Assembly: GCA_014804995.1 (NCBI GenBank)
Contig: JAAUYS010000197.1
Span: 22,077 to 86,076 of the forward strand
Origin: Clostridia bacterium
GTDB lineage: Bacteria; Bacillota; Clostridia; Christensenellales; Borkfalkiaceae
Direction of reading: 5' to 3'
DNA: 64,000 bases
Shown: one piece after another, positions 49,096-58,624 of the stretch
Layout: each line of letters starts with the position of its first letter
Numbering within the stretch: the first letter of the stretch is position 1
Program-made: the position numbers and the translations under genes
The notes under the pieces: generated by a model
Seen by the model: the letters and a program-made list of their open reading frames with translations, nothing else
Databases searched by the model: none
Told to the model about the DNA's origin: nothing

Positions 49096-49151
49096 TGGAC
49101 TTGCGCCGTCAAAAACAGGCGGTGCGCGGACAAGTTATTTTTTTATTATTT

Positions 49152-49167
49152 ACACAATATATTGTAG
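49152..49167 (+). promoter_or_regulatory. Third NrdR-box-like site
   Basis: acacaatatattgtag, downstream of predicted TSS. Confidence 0.6.
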
Positions 49168-49238
49168 AGGCAGGTATTGACAATGCACAAAATATGTGAT
49201 ACCATTGTTAGTACTTGCACTATTCGGAGGAAAATAAG

Positions 49239-51365
49239 ATGAAAGTTATCAAGAGAGACGGTACAACTTGCGATTTCGACAGGCAGAAAATTGCCGTTGC
49301 AATCGGAAAGGCTAACTCCGCAGTGGACTTCGAAGACAGGATTACTGACGCGCAGATTAACGAAATTGTAGACGATATTGCGTCCCGCCACAGAAAGAGA
49401 GTTCTCGTAGAGGACATTCAGGATATGGTGGAAGAAAAGTTGATGGAGCTTCAGAAGTACCAGCTTATGAAGGCGTACATCCTTTACCGTTACGAGCGCG
49501 CGCTCATCCGTAAGGCTAACACCACGGACGAGAGCATACTTTCTCTTATAAGAAACTCCAATAAAGACGTTATGGAGGAAAACTCCAACAAGAACGCGCG
49601 CACGGCTTCCACCCAGCGCGACCTTATCGCGGGAGAGGTTTCTAAGGACCTTACCAAGCGTATTCTTCTCCCTGAACATATTTCCAAGGCGCACGAGGAA
49701 GGTGCTATCCACTTCCACGACGCGGACTACTTTTTACAACCCATTTTCAACTGCTGTCTTATAAATATTAAGGATATGCTTGAAAACGGCACGGTAATGA
49801 ACGGCAAAATGATTGAAAGCCCTAAATCTTTCCAGACGGCTTGCACCATTACAACGCAGATTATAGCTTCCGTCGCTTCGTCGCAGTACGGCGGACAGTC
49901 GGTAAATATCGCTCACCTCGGTAAATACCTCCGTCGCACCAAGGACAAGTACGTCAGCCAGTGCGAGGAAGAGTTTGGCGAAACTTTAAATGCAGAAACG
50001 AAGAAGCACTTCGTAGATATGCGCGTAAAAGAAGCGTTAAAGGCGGGCGTGCAGACTATTCAATACCAAATTAATACCCTTATGACGACCAACGGACAGT
50101 CGCCTTTCGTAACCCTTTTCCTGTATCTTGACGAAAAGGACGAGTATATCGAAGAGAACGCAATGATTATTCAGGAAATTCTTGAACAGCGTTATCAGGG
50201 TATAAAGAACGAAAAGGGCGTTTACGTAACACCCGCGTTCCCCAAGCTTATCTACGTTTTGGACGAAAACAACTGCTTGAAGGGCGGAAAGTACGACTAT
50301 ATTACTAAGCTTGCCGTTAAATGCTCGTCAAAGCGCCTTTACCCCGACTACATTTCGGCAAAAAAGATGCGCGAGTACTATGAGGGCAACGTCTTCTCGC
50401 CTATGGGTTGCCGTTCTTTCCTTTCCCCTTGGAAGGATGAAAACGGAAATTATAAGTTTGAGGGCAGGTTCAACCAAGGCGTTGTCTCAATAAACCTTCC
50501 TCAGTGCGGTATCCTTGCTAAGGGCAACGAAGAGAAGTTCTGGGAAATTTTAGAAGAAAGGCTAAAACTCTGCTATGAAGCGTTGATGTGCCGTCATAAC
50601 GCGCTTATGGGTGTAACCAGCGACGTTTCACCCGTGCATTGGCAGTACGGCGCAATCGCAAGATTGCAGAGCGGAGAAAAGATTGACAAGTACCTTTTGG
50701 ACGGGTATTCAACAATATCTTTGGGATATATCGGTCTTTACGAGGTAACCAAGCTCGTTAAAGGCGTATCCCATACCACGGAAGAGGGCTTGAAGTTCGC
50801 GCTTAAAGTTATGCAGAGCTTAAGGGAACACTGCGAAAAGTGGAAGAAGGAGACGGGGCTTGGCTTCGGACTTTACGGAACCCCCGCAGAGAGCCTTTGC
50901 TACCGCTTTGCAAGAATAGATAAAGAAAAGTACGGCACTATCGCCGACGTAACCGATAAGGGCTACTACACCAACAGCTACCACGTAGACGTTAGGGAGA
51001 ATATTGACGCTTTCACCAAATTCAAGTTTGAAAGCCAGTTCCAAAAGATTTCCTCCGGCGGAGCTATCTCATACGTAGAAATTCCCAATATGCGCCACAA
51101 CTTAACTGCAATGGAGGACGTTGTAAGATTTATCTACGACAACATTCAGTATGCAGAGTTCAACACCAAGTCCGACTATTGCCACGTTTGCGGATTTGAC
51201 GGAGAAATTATGATAAACGACGATAACGAGTGGGAATGCCCCATCTGCCACAATAAGGACCAGCGCAAGATGAATGTTACCCGCCGTACCTGCGGATACT
51301 TGGGCGAGAACTTCTGGAACGTCGGCAAAACCAAGGAAATAAAAGCGCGTGTTTTGCACCTTTAA
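49239..51365 (+). CDS. nrdD: Anaerobic ribonucleoside-triphosphate reductase
   Basis: ATP-cone MKVIKRDGTTCDFDRQKI; glycyl radical RRTCGYLG; Cys4 Zn site. Start after ggagg RBS. Confidence 0.97.
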   Translation: MKVIKRDGTTCDFDRQKIAVAIGKANSAVDFEDRITDAQINEIVDDIASRHRKRVLVEDIQDMVEEKLMELQKYQLMKAYILYRYERALIRKANTTDESILSLIRNSNKDVMEENSNKNARTASTQRDLIAGEVSKDLTKRILLPEHISKAHEEGAIHFHDADYFLQPIFNCCLINIKDMLENGTVMNGKMIESPKSFQTACTITTQIIASVASSQYGGQSVNIAHLGKYLRRTKDKYVSQCEEEFGETLNAETKKHFVDMRVKEALKAGVQTIQYQINTLMTTNGQSPFVTLFLYLDEKDEYIEENAMIIQEILEQRYQGIKNEKGVYVTPAFPKLIYVLDENNCLKGGKYDYITKLAVKCSSKRLYPDYISAKKMREYYEGNVFSPMGCRSFLSPWKDENGNYKFEGRFNQGVVSINLPQCGILAKGNEEKFWEILEERLKLCYEALMCRHNALMGVTSDVSPVHWQYGAIARLQSGEKIDKYLLDGYSTISLGYIGLYEVTKLVKGVSHTTEEGLKFALKVMQSLREHCEKWKKETGLGFGLYGTPAESLCYRFARIDKEKYGTIADVTDKGYYTNSYHVDVRENIDAFTKFKFESQFQKISSGGAISYVEIPNMRHNLTAMEDVVRFIYDNIQYAEFNTKSDYCHVCGFDGEIMINDDNEWECPICHNKDQRKMNVTRRTCGYLGENFWNVGKTKEIKARVLHL

Positions 51366-51374
51366 TTTACGGTT

Positions 51375-51402
51375 GCCCCCGATATATGCTTGATTTAACG
51401 GT
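51375..51402 (+). repeat. CCCCCATATATG dispersed repeat copy (diverged)
   Basis: gcccccgatatatgcttgatttaacggt. Confidence 0.65.
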
Positions 51403-51408
51403 GTTTTT

Positions 51409-51942
51409 ATGAATTTTGCAACTATAAAATACTACGATATATCCAACGGACCGGGGGTAAGGGTTTCACTCTACGTCAGCGGTTGCAGAAACCACTGCAA
51501 GAACTGCTTCAACCCCGAAACTTGGGACTTTAATTACGGTGAACCCTTTACAAAAGAGGTTGAGGATAAGATAATAGAAGGTCTTAAACCCGATTACATA
51601 AAGGGGTTCACACTGTTAGGCGGAGACCCCTTTGAGCCTGAAAATCAGGAAGTTTTAGCTCCTTTTTTGGAAAGATTGAGAAAAATTTACCCGAAAAAGT
51701 CGTTTTGGTGCTTCACAGGTTACGATTACGAAAGACATCTTTTGACGGGTAAGCTCGGCAATCCCGATACGGTTATGCGTATTCTCAACTGTCTTGACGT
51801 TCTGATTGACGGTAAATTCGTTGAAGAATTAAAGGACTTAAACCTCCGTTTCCGCGGTTCTTCAAACCAAAGAATTATACTTGTAAAGCCCTCATTAGAA
51901 GAGGATAAAATAGTGCTGTGGGACGGTGAAAAAGAGCTTTAA
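51409..51942 (+). CDS. nrdG: Anaerobic RNR activating protein
   Basis: GPGVRVSLYVSGCRNHCKNCFNPETWDF; follows nrdD. Confidence 0.96.
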   Translation: MNFATIKYYDISNGPGVRVSLYVSGCRNHCKNCFNPETWDFNYGEPFTKEVEDKIIEGLKPDYIKGFTLLGGDPFEPENQEVLAPFLERLRKIYPKKSFWCFTGYDYERHLLTGKLGNPDTVMRILNCLDVLIDGKFVEELKDLNLRFRGSSNQRIILVKPSLEEDKIVLWDGEKEL

Positions 51943-51968
51943 CCCCCATATATGCCTTAATTAACGCA
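51941..51968 (+). repeat. CCCCCATATATG dispersed repeat copy
   Basis: aacccccatatatgccttaattaacgca. Confidence 0.85.
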
Positions 51969-51986
51969 ATTTTTACAGGAAAACTT

Positions 51987-52427
51987 ATGATGAAAGTCAA
52001 TATAAAGAAGCTTAATGACAAAGCCGTTATACCCTCTTACGGCAGTGAATATTCCGCAGGCGCAGACCTTTACGCCTGCTTAAATAGCGACTTAACGGTA
52101 AACCCGCACGAGACGGTGCTTATCCCTACTGGCATTGCAATTGAACTGCCGTTGGGGTATGCGGGGCTTATCTATGCAAGGAGCGGTCTTGCAACTAAAA
52201 AGGGGCTTGCCCCTGCAAATAAGGTCGGCGTGGTTGACTGCGACTACCGCGGTGAGGTTAAGGTTGCCCTTCATAACCATACGGAAATTCCCCAAACGGT
52301 TTCTTCCGGTGAGAGAGTGGCGCAACTCGTCATAACGCCTTACCTGACGGCACAGTTCGTCGTACGGGACGAGCTTTCCCAAACGGTACGGGGCGAGGGC
52401 GGTTTCGGTTCAACAGGCAGTAAGTAA
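51987..52427 (+). CDS. dut: dUTP diphosphatase
   Basis: YSAGADLYACL; ARSGLATKKGL; GVVDCDYRGEV; GEGGFGSTG. Confidence 0.96.
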   Translation: MMKVNIKKLNDKAVIPSYGSEYSAGADLYACLNSDLTVNPHETVLIPTGIAIELPLGYAGLIYARSGLATKKGLAPANKVGVVDCDYRGEVKVALHNHTEIPQTVSSGERVAQLVITPYLTAQFVVRDELSQTVRGEGGFGSTGSK

Positions 52428-52430
52428 TAA

Positions 52431-52458
52431 AAAGCACGCTTTTTAAGGCGTGCTTTTA
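52431..52458 (+). terminator. Rho-independent terminator
   Basis: aaaagcacgctttttaaggcgtgctttt. Confidence 0.8.
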
Positions 52459-52550
52459 AAATATTTACCAATCGATAAAATTTTTACAATAATCTTGACG
52501 AAGCGCAATCAAAAGTGTATACTTTAATTATAAAATTTAAGAGGTGAACC

Positions 52551-53480
52551 GTGCTTTATATGGGTGTGGACGTCGGCGGGACGACGGTTAAAGGAATGAT
52601 AGTTGACGAAAGCGGAAAAATTATTTCCGAGGGTAGCGTTCCTACCGTATGCGGGGACGGACTTGCCGATTGCGTTGTTTCGCTTGCGGATAACCTCGTA
52701 CAGGCTTCCGGTAAGGTTTATTCCGATTTAAGGGGAATAGGCGTGTGTAGCCCCGGCATCGTTTCAAAAGACGGCGTTGTAGTATTTGCTGGCAATTTAA
52801 AGCTTAAAAACTATCCGCTTAAAAAGCTTTTGGAAGAAAAGCTGGGCTTAGAAGTGCGCGTTGCAAACGACGCTAACGCGGGTGCGCTTGGCGAAGCCAA
52901 GTTCGGCGCAGGCAAAGGGTATAAAGACAGCGTTTTGATAACCCTAGGCACGGGCGTCGGCGGTGGAATTGTAATTGACGGCAAACTTTTTGAAGGCAAT
53001 CTGGGCGCAGGCGCGGAAATAGGCCATATGGTTATAGACCGCGGTGGCGACAAATGCACTTGCGGAAGAAGAGGTTGCTTTGAGGTGTATTGCTCCGCTA
53101 AGGCGCTTACTACAAGAACGAGGCGCGTTATGGAGGACGACACCGCTTCTGAAATGTGGAAGACCTACACGCACGATACGGCTGACGGCAGAACGGCTTT
53201 CGAATATATGGATTGCGACCGTTCCGCGCGCCGTATAGTCGACTGGTACATAAAAAATCTTGCTTGCGGAATAACGAACGTTGCAAACGTGTTCCGTCCG
53301 CAGATAATTTTAATAGGGGGCGGGGTTTGCGCCCAAGGGTCAAGAATGACCGTTCCCCTGCAAAAACTTGTAAACGAAGAACTGTTCGGGGGTACGGATT
53401 ACGCGCCCGTTCGGATAGAATGTGCCTCGCTCGGCAACAGGGCGGGGGGATACGGCGCAGTGGCTTTGTTTATGGATTAA
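52551..53480 (+). CDS. ROK family sugar kinase (glucokinase-like)
   Basis: GVDVGGTTVKGMIVD; TLGTGVGGGIVIDGKL; CTCGRRGCFEVYCS. Confidence 0.93.
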   Translation: MLYMGVDVGGTTVKGMIVDESGKIISEGSVPTVCGDGLADCVVSLADNLVQASGKVYSDLRGIGVCSPGIVSKDGVVVFAGNLKLKNYPLKKLLEEKLGLEVRVANDANAGALGEAKFGAGKGYKDSVLITLGTGVGGGIVIDGKLFEGNLGAGAEIGHMVIDRGGDKCTCGRRGCFEVYCSAKALTTRTRRVMEDDTASEMWKTYTHDTADGRTAFEYMDCDRSARRIVDWYIKNLACGITNVANVFRPQIILIGGGVCAQGSRMTVPLQKLVNEELFGGTDYAPVRIECASLGNRAGGYGAVALFMD

Positions 53481-53525
53481 GCCAACTCGCCCGCGCCTGC
53501 ACTATGCGGGCAAAGGGGAATATAT

Positions 53526-54131
53526 ATGAAAAGCGATATACCTGTAACCAGCCTGCAAAGGCTCCCGGTCTATTTGAACTATTTAAAATCGCTCGATGCC
53601 GAAGGGTACATCTCTTCGGGTGCGATTGCGCGCGCCCTTGGGATGGGTGAAGTTTTAGTCAGAAAGGACCTTGCATACACCTCCGCGCAGGGAAGAACGC
53701 GCGTTGGTTACGTTTTAGAAGAACTTATTTCCGCACTTGAAGATTATTTGGGCTGTAACGATAAAAAGAAGGCCGTAATCGTTGGTGCCGGTGAACTCGG
53801 CAACGCTCTTTTATCCTACGGCGGATTTTCAAACTACGGAATAGAGCTTGTTTGCGCTTTCGATACGGACGAAACTAAGATAGGCAAAACGATAGGCGGA
53901 AAGCCCGTTTATTCTGTAGAAAACGAAAAAGAAGAAATAGAAAAATTAGACGCGCACCTTGCCGTTTTATGCGTTCCCGCAAAGGTTGCGCAGAGCGTTG
54001 CAGACGCCCTTACCGAGTGCGGTGTAAACAAAATTTTAAATTTTGCACCCGTGCTTTTAAGGGTTAAAGAGGGGGTTACCGTAAGAAACATCGACGTGGC
54101 GGCAAACCTTGCAATACTGTCAAGTATGTAA
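53526..54131 (+). CDS. rex: Redox-sensing transcriptional repressor Rex
   Basis: YLNYLKSLDAEGYISSGAIARALGMGEVLVRKDLAY; AVIVGAGELGNALLSY; FAPVLLRVKEGVTVRNIDVAANL. Confidence 0.95.
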   Translation: MKSDIPVTSLQRLPVYLNYLKSLDAEGYISSGAIARALGMGEVLVRKDLAYTSAQGRTRVGYVLEELISALEDYLGCNDKKKAVIVGAGELGNALLSYGGFSNYGIELVCAFDTDETKIGKTIGGKPVYSVENEKEEIEKLDAHLAVLCVPAKVAQSVADALTECGVNKILNFAPVLLRVKEGVTVRNIDVAANLAILSSM

Positions 54132-54156
54132 TCTTTTATGGGTTAAAAACGCGATA

Positions 54157-54184
54157 GACCCCCATATATGCTTTAATTAACGCA
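54157..54184 (+). repeat. CCCCCATATATG dispersed repeat copy
   Basis: gacccccatatatgctttaattaacgca. Confidence 0.85.
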
Positions 54185-54255
54185 TTTTAAGTAAAAAAAT
54201 AATAAACTTTTTATTAAGCCTTTTCCCGACGGAAGAGGCTTAAAAAGCTAAATAT

Positions 54256-57200
54256 ATGAAAAAATTCTTTTCCTTTATAATAAGGCAATCAGTTGCCATA
54301 ATACTTATCGTCATATTCGTTTTGGCTTTCGGGATATACTCCACGCTTAAAATGTCGGTAAATCTTTTGCCGGACATCAACGTGCCTATGGTGTGCGTGC
54401 AGGTAATCTATCCCGGTGCGAATGCGCAGTCCGTTGAAAAAGACGTAACCGTAAAATTAGAGGATGGGCTTTCGTCCATATCGGGTACGACCACCGTTGA
54501 CAGTTACTCCTATGATAACTTGTCCGCAGTAGTTTTGTCATTTGCGTACGGAACCGACACCACAGAAAAGAAGACGGACATACAGGGCAAAATTTCTTCT
54601 TTGGACTTGCCCGACGGCGTAACGACCTCCGTTTACGATATTGATTTGAACGCGGAAGCGCTTGCAGTTCTTTCCGTAACCTCTTCAAACGGAGCTGACG
54701 AGGACGAAAGGCTTAAAAACGCCTACCTTTCCGCCGAAGCTATCGCGAATAAAATTTCTGCAATTGACGGTGTTGAAAGCGTTGAAATCAAGGGCGGGGC
54801 GGAAAGTTCTTACGTTGTGTCGCCTTTTATAGGTATGGAGCTTATTTCACCCCTCATAGTGCAGGCGTTTTCCTACGGGGCGTTGGACATACCCCTCGGT
54901 AATCTGCAGGAAACGCAAAACGGTGATAAAATTTCCGTTCAGATAAGAAATAATTCCGACGTAAAGAGCAAAGCCGATATTGAAAATATGCCGTTGGAGC
55001 TTCCGTCAAGCCTTATCAGTCTGTTTACGTCGGTTAAGCAGGTTATGCGTTATTACGAAAACGCCACTGACGAAGACCTAATTGAACTGCAAAAAGACTT
55101 GGGTTCGGGAGTTATTACGGTTTTAGCTGATTTGGGGAATAAGAGTGCAGACGAAGTTGACGATTTGTCCGACCTCAAGACCTATATGAACATAGCCAAC
55201 ACATACACCGCCCAACAGTTGACGAACATTAAGACCAGCCGTTATTACAGCGAACTTAAAAAGCGGGTTACTAACGACGACGGCACACCCAAAACCGATA
55301 AAGAATTGGAAGACTTGGCTGATGACATAAACAACGCTTCAATCTCGTTGCCGATAACCGTATCGGCAGACCTTTTAAGGGTTGTGCGCGACGATAAAAT
55401 AGACGATATTATCGCATTCCGCGAGTGGCTTGAACAGCAACCCGCATATATTGAAAAGAACGATAACAACGAGTTTTACGAACTTTCAAACGACGACTAT
55501 TTTGTGCTTGAAACGCGGTTCGTTAAGGTATATTCGGGGGTCTACGCCCAAATAGAGGCGGGAGAGCTATCGCAGGAAGATGTCGATAAGCAGATATACG
55601 CTAATATAGATTTTGCAAAACAGACCTCTGCAACCGGGCTTAGAAACATAGCCGAAAAGAAGCGCGACAAGGGTGCAGACTACGACCCGACAGATGCAGA
55701 GTGCGCGCTTTTGTTTGCGGGTACGACGCTTTCGGAAGCTCACCCTATAATAACCTCGCCCACGTTTATTGCGTTCGTAAGAAGTCAAAATTACAAAGTC
55801 AATATGCAAACGCTTATCGACACGCGCGCACAACTACAAACAGATAATACGGACAGTGAAACGGGCGAAGAAAGTTCTATAACACCCGCGCAGTGGTACG
55901 CGCTGTACGGTTCTTTAAATTTGGAGGGAGTGTTTGATTTTACGCTTTCAGAACAGCTTTTCAAATTTATAACAGATACCGATTTTACCGAGTTGAACGC
56001 TAACGGCGCAAAAGTCGTAAAGGTTAGCGAAGTTGCCAACGTGAAAATGGATGAAAGCTTTAATTCATACGTTTACTTTGGTAACGGTAAGGCGCAAGTC
56101 ATAAAAGGTACTATAATTGAAATTTACAAGTCCAACGGTGCAAATTCTTCGGCAGTCGTTAAAGAGGTTAAAAAGGTCTATTCCGACTATTTAAACGCAA
56201 ATCAAAGCGAAGGGGCGCAGGTAGTTCTTCTGGACGACCAGTCGGAATTTATCTCGGACAGTATCTCAAACGTACTCGTAAGTATGCTTATCGGCGGGTT
56301 GCTTGCGGTATTTATAATCTTCGTATTCCTTAAAAAGGTACGCACCTCGCTAATAATCGCTATAACAATGCCACTTTCGGTATTGTCGGCGCTTATCTGT
56401 CTGTACCTAATGGGAATAACGTTAAATATGGTTTCCCTCGGCGGACTTGCGGTAGGAATAGGTATGCTGGTCGATAACAGCATAGTTGTAATAGAAAGCA
56501 TATCCAAGCACCGTGAAATGGATAAAACGGCATTCCGGTCCGCGGTGGACGGTACGGCGGAAGTAGGCGGTGCGCTGTTCGGCTCTACGCTGACTACGGT
56601 GTGCGTATTCATTCCCATTATCTTCTCCGGCGGGCTTACGGCGGAAATCTTTACTGATTTATCCTGGGCGGTCATATTCTCGCTTGCGTTCTCGCTGATA
56701 GTTGCGGTAATCGTTATCCCCGCTCTGTACTCCCTGTTCTGTGGCGGGAACCGTATGTTGAAGGGCGGACGGCTTGCAAAGTCTTTAAACGGTAAAAAAG
56801 CCGAAAAAGAGGCGAAAACGGCACATATTACGGGGGCAATTGAAGAAAGCGCCCAAAACACGCAAAATATTGAAAATATTGAAGAAAATAGCGAAAAGTC
56901 CGATATATGTGGGGGTCAACCGCCTAAAAAGACGTTCAAACAGCGCCTTGCCGTATTAAAACAGTCTAAATTAATGGACGGTATTACAAATTTCTACGGT
57001 AAGATATTGCCTGCGGTTTTAAATAAAAAATTAGTAACTATATTAACGGCGGTTGTAGTGTTCGGCGCAAGCATAGGGCTTTTGTTCTTAACGGGTACGG
57101 AGTTCTTGCCGTCCATAGATAAGGGACAGATTGAAGTAAATATGTCCTACGGCGCAAGCGCGGACTTAGCCGACATACAGAGCGACGTTTTCGCATTTGC

Positions 57201-58560
57201 CACGACTATACAAGAGGAAATAGATAACGTTGACTACGTTTCTGTAAGCGTTGGCAAACACGGGCTTCTTGCCCTTACCGATACGGGTTTAATCAAGGTT
57301 CAGCTTACGACAAACCGCGGTACTTCCAAAGTTGTAGAACGCATACGCGCGCTCTCGGAGGGCGATAAAAAGCCCGTAGGCACCGTCAGCGTAAAAGAAA
57401 TTGACGGCGTAGTCGCCTCATTGATGTCGGGTGCGGACGATTTATCCGTAACGATAGTGGGCGACAGTGGCGATAAGCTTCAGGAAATTGCAGAAAAAAT
57501 CGGTACAGAATTAAAGGCAAACGGCTTTACCGACGTTAAGAACAGCGCAAGCGAAACTTCGGTGCAATACGATTTAAAATTCGACCGAAACAAAATGGCG
57601 GACTTGGGGCTTGACTACCAAACCCTTGTTTTGACTTTAAGAATAGGTCTTTCCTCCTATACCGCCTGCACGGTTACCATAAGCGGTAAAGAGTACAATT
57701 TAAACGTCAAATTTGACGATAATTCCGTAACCGATATTAACGAATTGCTTGACTTGCCTGTCGGTGCTGACGAAGACGGAAAAGCCGTTAAACTAAGGGA
57801 TATATGCGGGGTAACGCGCTCGGAAGAGGAGGCTTGCATACGCCGTACGGACGGAAAACAGATGATTTCCGTCTCCGCAGTACTCCCCGGGCAGGACACC
57901 GGTTCCGCGGGTAAATTAATGCAAAAAATATCTTCAAACGTATTAAAGGATTACGACGGTTACTCGTTTGAATCAAGCGGTATTTCAAGCTACCTTAACG
58001 ACGCGTTTGAGGGGTTAGCCGTAGCGCTTGTAATTTCGTTCTTCTTACTGTTTGCGGTAATGGCGGTGCAGTTCTCTTCCGCAGTCAAGCCGTTAATAGT
58101 TATGGCAAGCATACCGTTCAGCTTTACGGGTGGGTTTATCGCCCTTGTAATTACGGGTACAAGCCTGAACGTGGTTTCCTTCATCGGCTTAATAATGCTT
58201 ATGGGCGTGGTAGTAAACAACGCTATCGTTATGCTTGAAAAGATTAAACAGCTCCACGAGGAAGGCTTACCCCACTTAACCGCCGTGCAAGAAGCCTGCA
58301 AAGTGCGCTTGCGCCCGATACTTATGACAACGCTTACAACCATTCTTGCGCTCATACCGCTTGCAATTGGCGTAGGGCAGGGCAGTGAGCTTATGCAACC
58401 CCTCGGCATAGTGGTAATTGGCGGGCTTTTAATCGGCACGCTGGTAACGCTTCTGCTCGTACCCGCAGTGTACTGCGCGGTACACAAGCTTTCTTCAAAG
58501 TTCCCCGACGGGAAAAAGAAAGTTAAGCTTGAGCAAGAACCCCCTTTCCCGCAGGTTTAA
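54256..58560 (+). CDS. RND-family efflux transporter permease (1434 aa)
   Basis: MKMSVNLLPDINVPMVCVQVIYPGA; GLAVGIGMLVDNSIVVIE; LIMLMGVVVNNAIVMLE. Confidence 0.92.
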   Translation: MKKFFSFIIRQSVAIILIVIFVLAFGIYSTLKMSVNLLPDINVPMVCVQVIYPGANAQSVEKDVTVKLEDGLSSISGTTTVDSYSYDNLSAVVLSFAYGTDTTEKKTDIQGKISSLDLPDGVTTSVYDIDLNAEALAVLSVTSSNGADEDERLKNAYLSAEAIANKISAIDGVESVEIKGGAESSYVVSPFIGMELISPLIVQAFSYGALDIPLGNLQETQNGDKISVQIRNNSDVKSKADIENMPLELPSSLISLFTSVKQVMRYYENATDEDLIELQKDLGSGVITVLADLGNKSADEVDDLSDLKTYMNIANTYTAQQLTNIKTSRYYSELKKRVTNDDGTPKTDKELEDLADDINNASISLPITVSADLLRVVRDDKIDDIIAFREWLEQQPAYIEKNDNNEFYELSNDDYFVLETRFVKVYSGVYAQIEAGELSQEDVDKQIYANIDFAKQTSATGLRNIAEKKRDKGADYDPTDAECALLFAGTTLSEAHPIITSPTFIAFVRSQNYKVNMQTLIDTRAQLQTDNTDSETGEESSITPAQWYALYGSLNLEGVFDFTLSEQLFKFITDTDFTELNANGAKVVKVSEVANVKMDESFNSYVYFGNGKAQVIKGTIIEIYKSNGANSSAVVKEVKKVYSDYLNANQSEGAQVVLLDDQSEFISDSISNVLVSMLIGGLLAVFIIFVFLKKVRTSLIIAITMPLSVLSALICLYLMGITLNMVSLGGLAVGIGMLVDNSIVVIESISKHREMDKTAFRSAVDGTAEVGGALFGSTLTTVCVFIPIIFSGGLTAEIFTDLSWAVIFSLAFSLIVAVIVIPALYSLFCGGNRMLKGGRLAKSLNGKKAEKEAKTAHITGAIEESAQNTQNIENIEENSEKSDICGGQPPKKTFKQRLAVLKQSKLMDGITNFYGKILPAVLNKKLVTILTAVVVFGASIGLLFLTGTEFLPSIDKGQIEVNMSYGASADLADIQSDVFAFATTIQEEIDNVDYVSVSVGKHGLLALTDTGLIKVQLTTNRGTSKVVERIRALSEGDKKPVGTVSVKEIDGVVASLMSGADDLSVTIVGDSGDKLQEIAEKIGTELKANGFTDVKNSASETSVQYDLKFDRNKMADLGLDYQTLVLTLRIGLSSYTACTVTISGKEYNLNVKFDDNSVTDINELLDLPVGADEDGKAVKLRDICGVTRSEEEACIRRTDGKQMISVSAVLPGQDTGSAGKLMQKISSNVLKDYDGYSFESSGISSYLNDAFEGLAVALVISFFLLFAVMAVQFSSAVKPLIVMASIPFSFTGGFIALVITGTSLNVVSFIGLIMLMGVVVNNAIVMLEKIKQLHEEGLPHLTAVQEACKVRLRPILMTTLTTILALIPLAIGVGQGSELMQPLGIVVIGGLLIGTLVTLLLVPAVYCAVHKLSSKFPDGKKKVKLEQEPPFPQV

Positions 58561-58577
58561 AATATTACAAAAACTCA

Positions 58578-58612
58578 AACCCCCGCTTTTCATATAAGGC
58601 GGGGGTTTTTAA
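58578..58612 (+). terminator. Rho-independent terminator
   Basis: acccccgcttttcatataaggcgggggttttt. Confidence 0.85.
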
Positions 58613-58624
58613 TATACATAGAGT

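Noticed and set aside
56202-56861. 219-aa minus-strand ORF inside the RND pump gene
   Set aside because: Antisense shadow ORF; the plus-strand frame has clear RND motifs
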